Positions 1-10,000 of a stretch of 64,000 nucleotides of DNA are shown in pieces. The DNA comes from Bacteroidota bacterium (lineage in GTDB: Bacteria; Bacteroidota; Bacteroidia; Chitinophagales; Saprospiraceae): positions 1-64,000 of the forward strand of contig PZPC01000018.1 of the NCBI GenBank assembly GCA_003045895.1, given 5' to 3'. A program made the translations under genes and the position numbers. The notes below the pieces were generated by a model. That model did no database searches. It had not been told where the DNA came from and saw only the letters and a program-made list of their open reading frames with translations. Within the stretch, counting starts at the first letter, position 1, and the number at the start of each line of letters is the position of its first letter.

Positions 1-30
1 AGGTGTAAAAGTGTAAGGGGGTAAAGAGGG
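1..30. repeat. G-rich degenerate GTGTAA-type microsatellite at window edge
   Basis: A purine-rich stretch made of loosely repeated (A)GGTGTAAA / GTGTAAGGG / GTAAAGAGGG units lies directly before the inverted repeat at 31-140. It resembles the GGTGGAAA repeat at 22620-22660. It probably continues beyond the window, so its size is unknown. Confidence 0.35.
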
Positions 31-140
31 GGACAATAATAAATTTACATTCTCAAATTATTAGCGAAGGAATAAGCGATTGATAATGAGCGGTTTCGAG
101 CTAATCATTTGAGTCAAAAAATGTAAATTTATTATTGTCC
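31..140. repeat. Long imperfect inverted repeat downstream of the GSCFA gene
   Basis: Positions 31-51 and 120-140 are a perfect 21-bp inverted repeat beginning GGACAATAAT. Pairing resumes inward (52-65 with 100-113) after a 6-nt bulge, leaving a loop of about 34 nt. The arms are AT-rich and there is no T-run placed as in a classic terminator, so a small non-autonomous element (MITE-like) or a 3' processing hairpin for the minus-strand gene ending at 156 are both possible. No clear target-site duplication is visible. Confidence 0.55.
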
Positions 141-155
141 AAATACTTAAAGTAG

Positions 156-1130
156 TCATCCCTTTATTTTCTGGCTTTCGTGGGCGAAGGAAAGAAACGG
201 ATAAGCTGTTTGCAGTTCCTGCACTTGTTCGCGCAGCTGTTGCTGAAAGGCTTGGTGGCTGTCGCTTCCGGGGTGTAGGGGACGGTGTTGCAGGCTTTGC
301 ACCACCTTGTGGATGCGACTGCTCAACTGCCGGGTTTCGTCCGTCCAAAACGCGTCGGTAAAAGCCTCCCAAATGTAATCGATGGCCAGCTCGTTGGGGT
401 GGAGCATATCACGGGCGTAGAAGCGGTAATCCCGCAGTTCATCCAGCAGGATTTCGTAGGCAGGAAAATAGTGTACGAAAGGCAATTCCTGGGTCAGTCC
501 TTCGACCGCCAACAGGAGAATGGCTTTGCTGCGTTGATTTTCCAAAAAACCATCGCGCTGGTAGCGCACGGGGCTGACCGTCAGGATGACCTGGAGCTTG
601 GGAGAACGCGTTTGCAAATCGATAAAAACATCCCGCAGCATCCCGACCGTTTCGGCCACGGTAGCCCGCTGTTTGACGAATAAGTCGGCATCTTGCTGGT
701 GGCAATTATTGACCCACTCACCGTTGCTTTTCCTGGCAAACCCGTAGGCGGTGCCTAAGGTTAAAAGCAGATAATCCAACTGTGGAAGCAGGGCGACTGC
801 TCTTTGCTGTTGTTGGCGCATGATCAGCAGGGCATCGGTTGGTTCAGGTTGCGCGTAGCGGCTGTGAAAATCGTAGTGTCGCCAGAGCCCCTGCTCCTGG
901 AAAAGTTCCGCTTCGCGCGGGGGCTCCTCCCGGAGCAATTTCCGCAATAACCGGGCGAGCACCAGCGGGTTGTACACAATGCCGTAGGGATTGAGCTGCT
1001 GCTGAAACTTGAGCCCCGAAAGCCGCCGACCGATGTGCTCAGCAAAGCAAGAACCCATACTAAGGAGGGTATGTTGGTGATGGATACGGCAGGGATATGC
1101 TGGCACCGGAACCGACGTACGGAAGTACAT
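156..1130 (-). CDS. GSCFA domain-containing protein
   Basis: 324-residue protein of the GSCFA family, which is common in Bacteroidota and alphaproteobacteria and related to SGNH-type hydrolases. The name-giving motif GSCFAEHIG is at residues 26-34. An LTLGTAYGF block and a later NNCHQ block follow, and MLHPNELAIDYIWEAF near residue 246 carries the conserved late His. No signal peptide is seen. The substrate is unknown; a role in envelope or polysaccharide acyl-group handling would be a guess. The frame opens at a TTG (1136), but the ATG at 1130 is the better start because the conserved N-terminus (FRTSVPVP) follows at once. It is the last gene of a minus-strand run after cdsA and psd. Confidence 0.85.
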   Translation of the reverse strand: MYFRTSVPVPAYPCRIHHQHTLLSMGSCFAEHIGRRLSGLKFQQQLNPYGIVYNPLVLARLLRKLLREEPPREAELFQEQGLWRHYDFHSRYAQPEPTDALLIMRQQQQRAVALLPQLDYLLLTLGTAYGFARKSNGEWVNNCHQQDADLFVKQRATVAETVGMLRDVFIDLQTRSPKLQVILTVSPVRYQRDGFLENQRSKAILLLAVEGLTQELPFVHYFPAYEILLDELRDYRFYARDMLHPNELAIDYIWEAFTDAFWTDETRQLSSRIHKVVQSLQHRPLHPGSDSHQAFQQQLREQVQELQTAYPFLSFAHESQKIKG

Positions 1131-1201
1131 AAGCAATTAGTTTTTGGGAAGAACAAGACCCGCCTGCGGGCGGAAGATTATTCCGTAGAAATCAGTTTGT
1201 T

Positions 1202-1849
1202 TTACAACACCGCGAGCACATCCTGATTCCCTTTTACGGCAGCACCGATGGCTACTTTTATTTCGGCATCCAGGGGCAAGAAAATATCCACGCGGGAGCC
1301 AAAAGTGATAAACCCGAAATCTTCGCCCTGCTGTACTTTTTGTCCGACCCGTACATAGGTTCTGATCCGGCGTGCGACAGCGCCAGCAATTTGCCGGAGC
1401 AATACTTCGCCGTGTTCATTGGCGAGCACAACCGTAGCCCGTTCGTTTTCCGTACTCGACTTGGGGTGCCAGGCCACCAGGTATTTTCCGGGATGGTACT
1501 GGTAATAGTTCACTGTTCCTCCCAGGGAAGAGCGGTTGACGTGTACGTTCAACGGCGACATAAAAATACTCACCTGAATCCGCTGGTCCTTAAAATATTC
1601 CGGCTCAAAAACTGTTTCGATAACGACCACTTTGCCATCGGCAGGCGCGTATACCAGGTGGGAATCGACAACTGGCAGGGGCCGGGTAGGGTTGCGAAAA
1701 AATTGCAGCATAAGTGCGAACAGAAACAGGCTGGCAATTCCCATTACCAGGCTGATGGCCTTGGGGAAAAATAAGTAAGCAGGAATATTGACCAACAACA
1801 GGAACAATATAGCCAGCGATAAAATTTTCCTTCCTTCCTTATGTATCAT
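1202..1849 (-). CDS. psd: Phosphatidylserine decarboxylase family protein (short, archaetidylserine-decarboxylase-like form)
   Basis: 215 residues. It converts phosphatidylserine to phosphatidylethanolamine at the inner membrane using a pyruvoyl group made by self-cleavage. The self-cleavage site is the Gly-Ser of FGSRVDIFLP (G184-S185). The supporting Asp of APADG is near residue 71 and the MSPLNVHVNR block with its conserved His is at 98-106. Two hydrophobic segments at about 9-28 and 32-49 anchor it. The length fits the short bacterial/archaeal class rather than the roughly 320-residue E. coli enzyme, whose motif is LGST. It starts 34 bp after the cdsA stop, so the two are probably co-transcribed. 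No pssA gene is present here. Confidence 0.9.
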   Translation of the reverse strand: MIHKEGRKILSLAILFLLLVNIPAYLFFPKAISLVMGIASLFLFALMLQFFRNPTRPLPVVDSHLVYAPADGKVVVIETVFEPEYFKDQRIQVSIFMSPLNVHVNRSSLGGTVNYYQYHPGKYLVAWHPKSSTENERATVVLANEHGEVLLRQIAGAVARRIRTYVRVGQKVQQGEDFGFITFGSRVDIFLPLDAEIKVAIGAAVKGNQDVLAVL

Positions 1850-1883
1850 GATACGACTGACTTTTTCCTTCTAAATTTTGGCT

Positions 1884-2768
1884 TTATCTGATCCAGAGCA
1901 AATAAGCCGCTGCAAAGGGCAGACAAAAAATAAATCCATCAAAGCGATCCAACAGGCCACCGTGCCCCGGTAGCAGGGTACCACTGTCTTTAATTTGTTG
2001 ACTGCGCTTGAGCATACTTTCGACCAAATCTCCCAGCGAGGCAAAGACGGCCACAATAGCCGCCAGTACGAGCCAGTCAATAATGGATAATTCATTAAGC
2101 GTTAAATACAATATGATGGCAGTAATAAAGGTAATTACCCCCCCACCAAGCGATCCTTCCCAGGTTTTCTTCGGGGATATCCGGGGCAGAAGCGGGGTCT
2201 TCCCCCAAATGGAGCCCACCATATAAGCACCCGTATCGTTGAGCCAGGTGAGCAGTAGTAAACCAAATACCGTTTTGGCGTGGAAATACTCCCCGTCGAA
2301 AGCGATAAAATCCAGCAAGGCAAAGGGTACACCAATGTAGATAATCCCCAATATGATGTAGGCAATATTGGCAAAAGGCTGGTCCGACCCCGTGAACATT
2401 TCGAAAATAAAAGCCGAAAAAATAAAAGGAGAAAACAACAAGGAAGTAATAAGCACAAAAGTAGTCGGGTCGTTTACAACGCCCAGCTGTACCAAGGCAC
2501 TAAGCACCATGGGCAAAATGCCCATAATTAAGCCAACCACTTTTCGTATCCGGTCCCGTTGCTTATCTTTGACCAGTACCATACCCAGGTATTCCCAGAG
2601 GCAGATGCCCGTAATAATGCTAAAAAGGAGCACGAAACTATAAGGCCCACCAAATAAGCCAGCCATCATGATTAAGACAAAAATAGCCGCCGTTGCCGCT
2701 CTCCTCAACAATCCCTGCATAGATGAAGTATTGGGCTGAAATTTATGCGTTAGGTATACCATTGGCAT
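1884..2768 (-). CDS. cdsA: Phosphatidate cytidylyltransferase (CDP-diglyceride synthase)
   Basis: 294 residues, polytopic membrane enzyme making CDP-diacylglycerol from phosphatidic acid and CTP. The signature region is clear: SPKKTWEGSLGG near residue 195, then GDLVESMLKR and, near 268, LPGHGGLLDRFDG, which holds the metal-binding acidic residues of the family. About seven or eight hydrophobic segments cover the rest. Start uncertain: the ATG at 2768 gives a hydrophilic leader, and in-frame ATGs at 2762 and near 2720 (MQGLLRRA) are also possible. Together with psd immediately downstream it forms a phospholipid-synthesis cluster. Confidence 0.92.
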   Translation of the reverse strand: MPMVYLTHKFQPNTSSMQGLLRRAATAAIFVLIMMAGLFGGPYSFVLLFSIITGICLWEYLGMVLVKDKQRDRIRKVVGLIMGILPMVLSALVQLGVVNDPTTFVLITSLLFSPFIFSAFIFEMFTGSDQPFANIAYIILGIIYIGVPFALLDFIAFDGEYFHAKTVFGLLLLTWLNDTGAYMVGSIWGKTPLLPRISPKKTWEGSLGGGVITFITAIILYLTLNELSIIDWLVLAAIVAVFASLGDLVESMLKRSQQIKDSGTLLPGHGGLLDRFDGFIFCLPFAAAYLLWIR

Positions 2769-2852
2769 TTTTTACGCCAACAATGGTTAAATGAGGGGCA
2801 AAAATACACAATATGTTTATCAAGGGTGATTTAAACCCTGGAATAGTTCGCT

Positions 2853-3770
2853 CTATGCTATTGTTGGCGGAGTCGCGGATTGCGCCATCCGCCGCAAAAC
2901 CAGCAATAAACCGATAAGCGCTAAGCTACCAATAAATAGATTCGGCATGGTGGATGATTCCTCGCCAGCCATTTTAAATTGATCAGGAGCCAAATAAGTA
3001 CCCACAATTTGAAACCCGTTAAAAAACAGGTGAAGAATGATCGGTAACCACAGCGAGCCGCTCCACCAAAACAGGTAACCCAGGAAAGCCCCCAACAACA
3101 TCCTTGGAATAAATCCAACGAATTGCATGTGGATAGCAGAAAAAACGATGGCCGTCAGCCAGATTCCCCAGTGGGGATTGCGCACCAATTGCTGAAAGAA
3201 AGGCTGAAGAACGCCCCTGAAAAGCAACTCTTCACCAAGGGCAGGCGCAACTGCTGCGACCATAAAAGCAAGCAAAAATTCACTGCCGCTATCCATTCGC
3301 AACACCTCTGCTACCAGCCAATTCTGGTTGTCTTCCATTTGGGTCATCCATTCCGGCAAGGGCAGCAATTGGTTGATCCAACTGCTTAATCCGATAACGG
3401 GCAAACCCACCACCAACGCAACCACCGACCAGGCCAGTAAATTGCGGGTCGGCCAGGTCGTCAAATGAAAGAAGGCCCCAATTTGCTGGCGGCCACTCAC
3501 CAATAGACCGATCAGTAATGCCGTAACCGTAAACCCGCACAGGTGAGCCACCAAATTGTACCACCGCAAGGCTTGCCGTTCACCTATTACCAGCGGCCGG
3601 TTTCCGCCACTGCTCATCACTTCGTTGACATCCACACCTAATAAATGACTGACCTGACCACCCAAAAAAGCGCCCAGGCCCAGCAAGAAAAAAAAGGCCA
3701 GAAAGGTCATCAAAAGCAAAAAGGCCGGCTGCTGCCCGGTAAGTATCGATTTTTTAGACTCCTGCTCCAT
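2853..3770 (-). CDS. CPBP family intramembrane glutamic endopeptidase
   Basis: 305 residues with about eight hydrophobic segments. The three catalytic motifs of the CAAX protease/bacteriocin-processing (CPBP, Abi) family are intact: EELLFRG (E180, E181, R185), FSAIH (F210, H214) and HLFFN (H247, N251). The family cleaves membrane proteins or peptides within or near the bilayer. Some members confer bacteriocin self-immunity; the substrate here cannot be told. It lies 84 bp upstream of cdsA in the same direction. No strong TAnnTTTG promoter was found in the 293-bp divergent gap 3771-4063, only a one-mismatch candidate. Confidence 0.88.
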   Translation of the reverse strand: MEQESKKSILTGQQPAFLLLMTFLAFFFLLGLGAFLGGQVSHLLGVDVNEVMSSGGNRPLVIGERQALRWYNLVAHLCGFTVTALLIGLLVSGRQQIGAFFHLTTWPTRNLLAWSVVALVVGLPVIGLSSWINQLLPLPEWMTQMEDNQNWLVAEVLRMDSGSEFLLAFMVAAVAPALGEELLFRGVLQPFFQQLVRNPHWGIWLTAIVFSAIHMQFVGFIPRMLLGAFLGYLFWWSGSLWLPIILHLFFNGFQIVGTYLAPDQFKMAGEESSTMPNLFIGSLALIGLLLVLRRMAQSATPPTIA

Positions 3771-4063
3771 TTGGTGTGGTTTAATAATAGGTTAGAATCG
3801 CAAATATCAGCCTTATCCACTGGAAAATTGCCAAAACACCCTATCTTGTTGCCACCCAGCAAAAAATAATTTACTGGCATTTACTTTTAATCAACGATTA
3901 AGAACGCACCGAAAAAATTGCTCCCCGCCGATTTATCCGCTTACACCTAATACTCAAAAACTTGTCAGTCAAGCTTATACCTGTATAAAATTACCAGGCA
4001 TAAGCAAAACTCCTGCGGGACATTAAGTGGGATTTCACCCCGGACGTTCTCAAAAATGTAGCC

Positions 4064-7000
4064 ATGCGTATATCTGTTACCCTGCTCCTTTTTCTCTCCT
4101 GTCAGGTAGCTTTGTGGGCGCAGCCCATCAATGACGACTGCTCTACCGCAACCGTGCTCAACCTGACCACTGCCCCCAGCTGCCCCAATACGACGTCCGT
4201 TGTCAATAATTTCACCGCCACCAATATTGACGCTACGGCCATTAGTCCTTATCCTATTTTTGGCTCCTGCCCTTCAGGATCAACCACAGGCCCGGCCGCC
4301 GAAGTTTGGTTTACCTTCACAGCCACCGCCAATCAAACCACCATTCGGGTGACGGGCTTGGCCCAACCCAACATCGTTATTTACCAGGGTAGCGATTGCA
4401 TCTCGCTGATTGCCATCAACTGCAGCAGCGGTAACGGCAACGTGAACATGACTACCACTACCCTCATTGGCGAACAATATTACATCTTGGTTTCCGGTGG
4501 GGATATCGCGGACCAGGCCAATTTCAACCTCTCCATCACCAGCAACAACCTCTGTGGCAGTTGTGCACCACCCGGCGCCATTGAAATTGTGCCCAACCCA
4601 CCACCGATCAACGGTACTTATTCTTCCGGGTCCACCGTACAAATTTGTGTCAATGTGAATACCTGGCTGGGAAACGCCGCCGGATCCATGGAATGGATCC
4701 ACGCGGTAACCTTCGAGTTTGGTGATGCCTGGGACGACTCCGCCATCATACCCAATCCACCAGCCTCTTGTGGTGGCGACGGCTCCTGGGATTGGTACGA
4801 CAGCTGGACGGGCTGCAACACCGGCCAGACTTATGGACCCGGGTTCGCCTATGATTCTTCCAGCGGACTGGCAGGTTGTGGCGGCTCACCCAATGACGGC
4901 AACCCCGGCAACAACTGGGGCGATGGAAATGGAACATGCGACAATGTGCCCGCAGAATCGCCAGGGCCTTTTAGGTTCTGCTTCAACATCAACGTAGGCG
5001 ATTGCCCCCCAAGTTTTACTGGCGACGACCTGGGCATCAGCGTCGAGGTATGGTCAGACGGTGACAGCGGGAGTTGGACCGAAACCGGTTGTAACAGTGG
5101 CCAGGAATTGGAAATCGTATCTTCGGTGGTTTGCTGTAATGACGACGATCCGCTGGTAACGGTTTTTGATGCCAGTTGTGCCGGAATCGCCGATGGTTCC
5201 ATCGAAATGGCTGGTAACGGTGGCTTCGACCCCAGTGAAGTTTTTAATTTCTACGTGTTCAATGCCAGTAACAACATCGTATTCGAGTGCATCAACTGCA
5301 CCGATGTCGTAACCACCCTGGCCAATTTACCCGCTGGCTTCTACACCGTCTCCGCAGTGAACGTAGCCACAGATTGTGCCCGCTCTACGTCGCCTTTCCA
5401 GATTGGGGAACCCGATCAGCCCCAGGCCACGGCCGTGGTCCTCAACATGCCCTGCCCCGGCAGTGATGCCATGCTGGAAGGTAGCGTAGATCCGCCTGGT
5501 GGTAGCGAAGACTACACCTGGGTGGGGCCTGGTGGTGTCACCTACAATGGCCAATCCGTCGATGTACCTACCGCAGGAATTTATACCCTTACGGTGGACG
5601 TAGACGGTTGCCCTTCCACCAGTGCAACGGTCAGTGTGGAATTTGTTGACTTCGATGTCTTCATTCTTGGTGAAAACGAAGTTTGTTATGATACCCCCTT
5701 CGACCTGGAGGCGTCGGACGGCAGCAGCTGGGTTTGGGTAGACACCAATACCGGAGCAACCCTGGGCACCGATCAGGTACTGAACATTGCCCTTACTTCC
5801 AGCACGACCATCGAATTAACCGCTACCGACGACAATGGCTGCGATGCCGTCTCCACCATCGCCATCAATGTCAACGACTTACCGGTCATTGACATTGAAG
5901 TAAACGGTACCGGCTGTAGCAATACCGAAACCATCCTTACCGCATCGGGTGCCGGCCCCGGCGCCGATTATGAATGGACCGATTCACCCGGCGAGGAGAA
6001 CCCCCGTTTCCTCAACAATTTGTCGCCAGGGTTTTACACCTTCGAAGTCACCGGCACCGACGTCTTTGGTTGTGTAGGGACGGCAGAAATCGATATCGAA
6101 ATTATCCCGGCACCCGACGTCATCCTCCAGGTAAGCAGCAATCCGGTCTGTGCGGGATCCATGGTCACGGTGACGGCGGTTTCCAGCGAGCCCATCGCCG
6201 CCATCAACTGGAACGGGGCTGGCCCCAACAACCAGAATCCCATTACGGTAACCGTCAACAACACGACGACCATCGTCGCCGACGTAACCAGTACGGATGG
6301 TTGTACCACCGAAGATGTAACCACCACGATCAACGTCCAGCAGCCGCCGGCACCACCCGTGATCAGCTGTGGCACCAGCACGGCTACCAGCGTAGCGTTC
6401 AGCTGGACAGCCGTCCCGGGGGCTACCCAGTACCAAATCACCATCAACGGCGGCAGCCCCATCACGGTTGCTTCACCGGGTTATACCGCCACTGGCTTTG
6501 TCTCCAATACCGCCGTTACCATTACGGTGCAGGCTACCGGTGCCGGGCTTTGCCCAACGGCTCCCGCCAGCTTCACTTGTAACACCCTGGCCTGCCCCCC
6601 CATCACCCTGGCCATTGACCCCGTGGCACCGATTTGCCTGACCGGCAGCAGCCCCAGCACCAACCTGACCTACACCAATAGCAGCCCGGGCGGCACCGTC
6701 GCCTGGTCGGGCAATGGCATCACCAATACCAGCACCGGCGTCTTCAGCCCGACCGTTGCTGGCCCAGGCAGCCACACCATTACCCTGACGTACACCCAGG
6801 GGCCATGTGTGTATACCGACACCGAGACCCTCATCGTCAGCCCGACGCCGACCGCCAACTTCACCATTAGCAACACCGGGCCGGTTTGTACCAACAGCCC
6901 GGTAACCGTTACCTATACCGGAACGGCAACTTCGGGAGCTACCTACAATTGGAATTTTGGCGGCGGCACCGCCAATCCCGGTGGTACCAGTGTGGGGCCA

Positions 7001-10000
7001 CATACCGTCAGCTGGCCAACGGGTGGCACCAAAACGGTCACCCTTACGGTAACGGAAAACGGTTGCAGCGCTACCCTGGCGACCCAGAGCGTGAGCGTGG
7101 TAGGCCCCATTGCCACGCCCATGGTGAGTTGTGGCCCCGCTACGACTTCATCCGTGGTCTTCAACTGGGCAGCCGTCACTGGCGCTACCTCGTACACCGT
7201 AAATGTGAGTACCGGCCAGACCGGCGTGCTTGCGGGTGAGACGTATACCGTAACCGGACTAATGCCCGGCGAAACCGTAACCCTTACCGTGACGGCAAAT
7301 ACCAATAACGTCTGTGGTGCCACCACCTCGGCACCCGTGACCTGCACGGCCGCCAATTGCCCGAATTTCAATATTACCATTACCCCCCTTGCGGCGGTTT
7401 GCCTCAACGGAAGCAACGCTCCCACTACCCTCGTCGCAGCGGTTACTGGCGGCAATGGCAGTGGAGCGCTTACCTGGAGCGGCCCTGGGGTGACGGGCAA
7501 CCAATTTGACCCTACCGCTGCCGGAGCGGGTATGCACACCATCACGGCTACCTACACCGAGGGCGCCTGTAGCAATATGGCTACGACCACGGTTAATGTT
7601 TTCAATACCCCAACGGCAGACTTCACCATCGCACCGGCACCTGTTTGCATCGACCAGAACACCACCCTGACCTACACGGGTACGGGCAGCCCGGCGGCCA
7701 CCTACACCTGGAATTTCAATGGCGGGGTGGCAGTTCCGGGTACCGGCCCGGGGCCCCATACCGTCAGCTGGCCAACGGGCGGAACCAAGACCGTGACCCT
7801 GCGGGTAACCGAAAACATGTGTTCCAGTGCGGTAGTTTCGCAAAATATCACCGTAGCACCCCCGCAGGCAGCACCCGTGATCAACTGCAGCCCAACTACC
7901 ACTACCATTGTGTTCAGTTGGAATGCGGTAGCTGGCGCGAGTGGCTACCTGGTCAATATCCTGAGCGCACCCGCTGGCGCAATGGGTACCCTGGACGAAG
8001 CTGCCCGCACTTTTACAGTTACCGGGCTCAACGCCACGGAAAACGTGGAGATCGAGGTGATCGCCCTCAACAGTGGCCCCTGTGGCAACAGCAGCAATAC
8101 CTTTACCTGTCAGGCCCAGGATTGCCCGCCGATCATGGTGACGGCGACCGACTTACCTCCCCTGTGCCTGACCCCCAATTCGCCAGAGATCAACCTGGCG
8201 GTGGCTATTGTAGGCGATAACGGCACCGGGACAATCACCTGGTCGGGTGACGGCATTATCGATCCCGCTATGGGAACATTCTCCCCTATCATGGCTGGCG
8301 CTGGCGCCGCTGTGGTTACCGTCCGTTACCGGGAAGGGGCCTGTGAATACATCGATGACCTTACCATTGAGATCAACCCCGTACCCACGGCTGACTTTAC
8401 GGCAGATTCCCCCAGCTGCCTGACGGCGGCAACTACCGTGAGTTATACCGGATCGGCTGCTCCCAATGCCACCTACAACTGGGATTTTGGTGGTGGCACC
8501 GCCAATCCCGGCACCGGAGCCGGCCCCCATACGGTGACCTGGCCAACGGCAGGTGACCAAACCATCAGCCTGGTCGTTACGGAAGCTGGCTGTGCCAGTG
8601 CCTCCTTTACCCAAACCGTAACGGTAAATCTGGCATTGGTAGCCCCCATCATCAGCTGTGAAGTACGAACCGATTCGATCAGCTTTACCTGGCCGGAAGT
8701 AGTGGGCAGCACGGGGTACCTGGTCAGCATTGTCGATGCCCCCGCCAATGCCTTCCCTACGGGTGGCGATCCGGATCGAACGTTCACCCTGGCGGGCTTC
8801 ACCCCGGGACAGACCGCCACCATTGCGGTGCAGGCGCTCAGCGGAACGGCTTGCCCCGACATTACCTTTGAGGGCACCTGCGCGTTGGAAAATTGCCCGG
8901 ATGTGACGATCGCCATCACCGATGTTTTGCCCATCTGCCTGGACGCCAACGCGGCACCTTTCGGCCTGACGGCAGTCCTGACGGGAAACACCGGCAATAC
9001 CCTCGTTTGGAGTGGGCCAGGCATTATCGATCCGGTCGCCGGAACGTTTGATCCCAACGCCAGCGGCGCTGGAACTTTCACCATTAGCGTGGTTTACGAA
9101 GAAATGGGCTGCACCTATACCGACGATACAGCGATTACCGTGAACCCCCAACCCAATGCCAGTTTCACGGCCAGCGGGCCCATCTGTGCGGGGGAAAACA
9201 GCACCATCACCTATACGGGGGGCGCCGACCCTGGGGCTACCTACGCCTGGGATTTTGCCGGAGGGACCGTTGTCAGTGGCAGTGGCGCGGGCCCTTACGA
9301 AGTCAGTTGGGCAACGGGGGGCAACCCGACCATTAGCCTGGTCGTTACCGAGAACAATTGTGCAGCGGATCCCTTTTCCGTCTCGGTAGAAGTGGCCAGT
9401 CCGCTGTCACTTCCAAATATCAGTTGTACGAATGACAACACTTCGGTTACCTTCAGCTGGAATGCCGTGGTCGACGCCACCGGGTATACCGTTACGGTAA
9501 TCGATGTGCCTGCCGGAGCCGTTGCTACACCCGACCTGGCTAACCGGCAGTATCGCTTTACTAATCTGGCCCCCGGCGACCATGTCACGATCCAGGTTAA
9601 TGTGCTGACCAACAATGTTTGTGGCGGCGTTAGTGCTACCCAAACGTGTACAGCGCAAGCGTGTTCCGCGCGATCCTTCGGCGCGGCGGGCTACGGTCCT
9701 TTCTGTGTGGATGCGGGTTTACAGACCTTGAGCCCCATCATTACCGGGGGAAATATAACGGGCACGATCACCTGGTCGGGACCGGGTCTGCAAAATCCCG
9801 CCACCGGAACGTTCGATCCGGCCGCGGCCAGCCTGGGCAATAACCTCATCAACCTGGCTTACGCCGAAAATGGCTGTTTCTACGACACCACCTATACCAT
9901 TGTAGTGAATCCCTTGCCGGTTGCAGCCTTAACGGTTACGTCGCCCATTTGCCTGACCGAAACCAGTACGATCACTTTCACGGGCACCGCAGGGGTGGAC

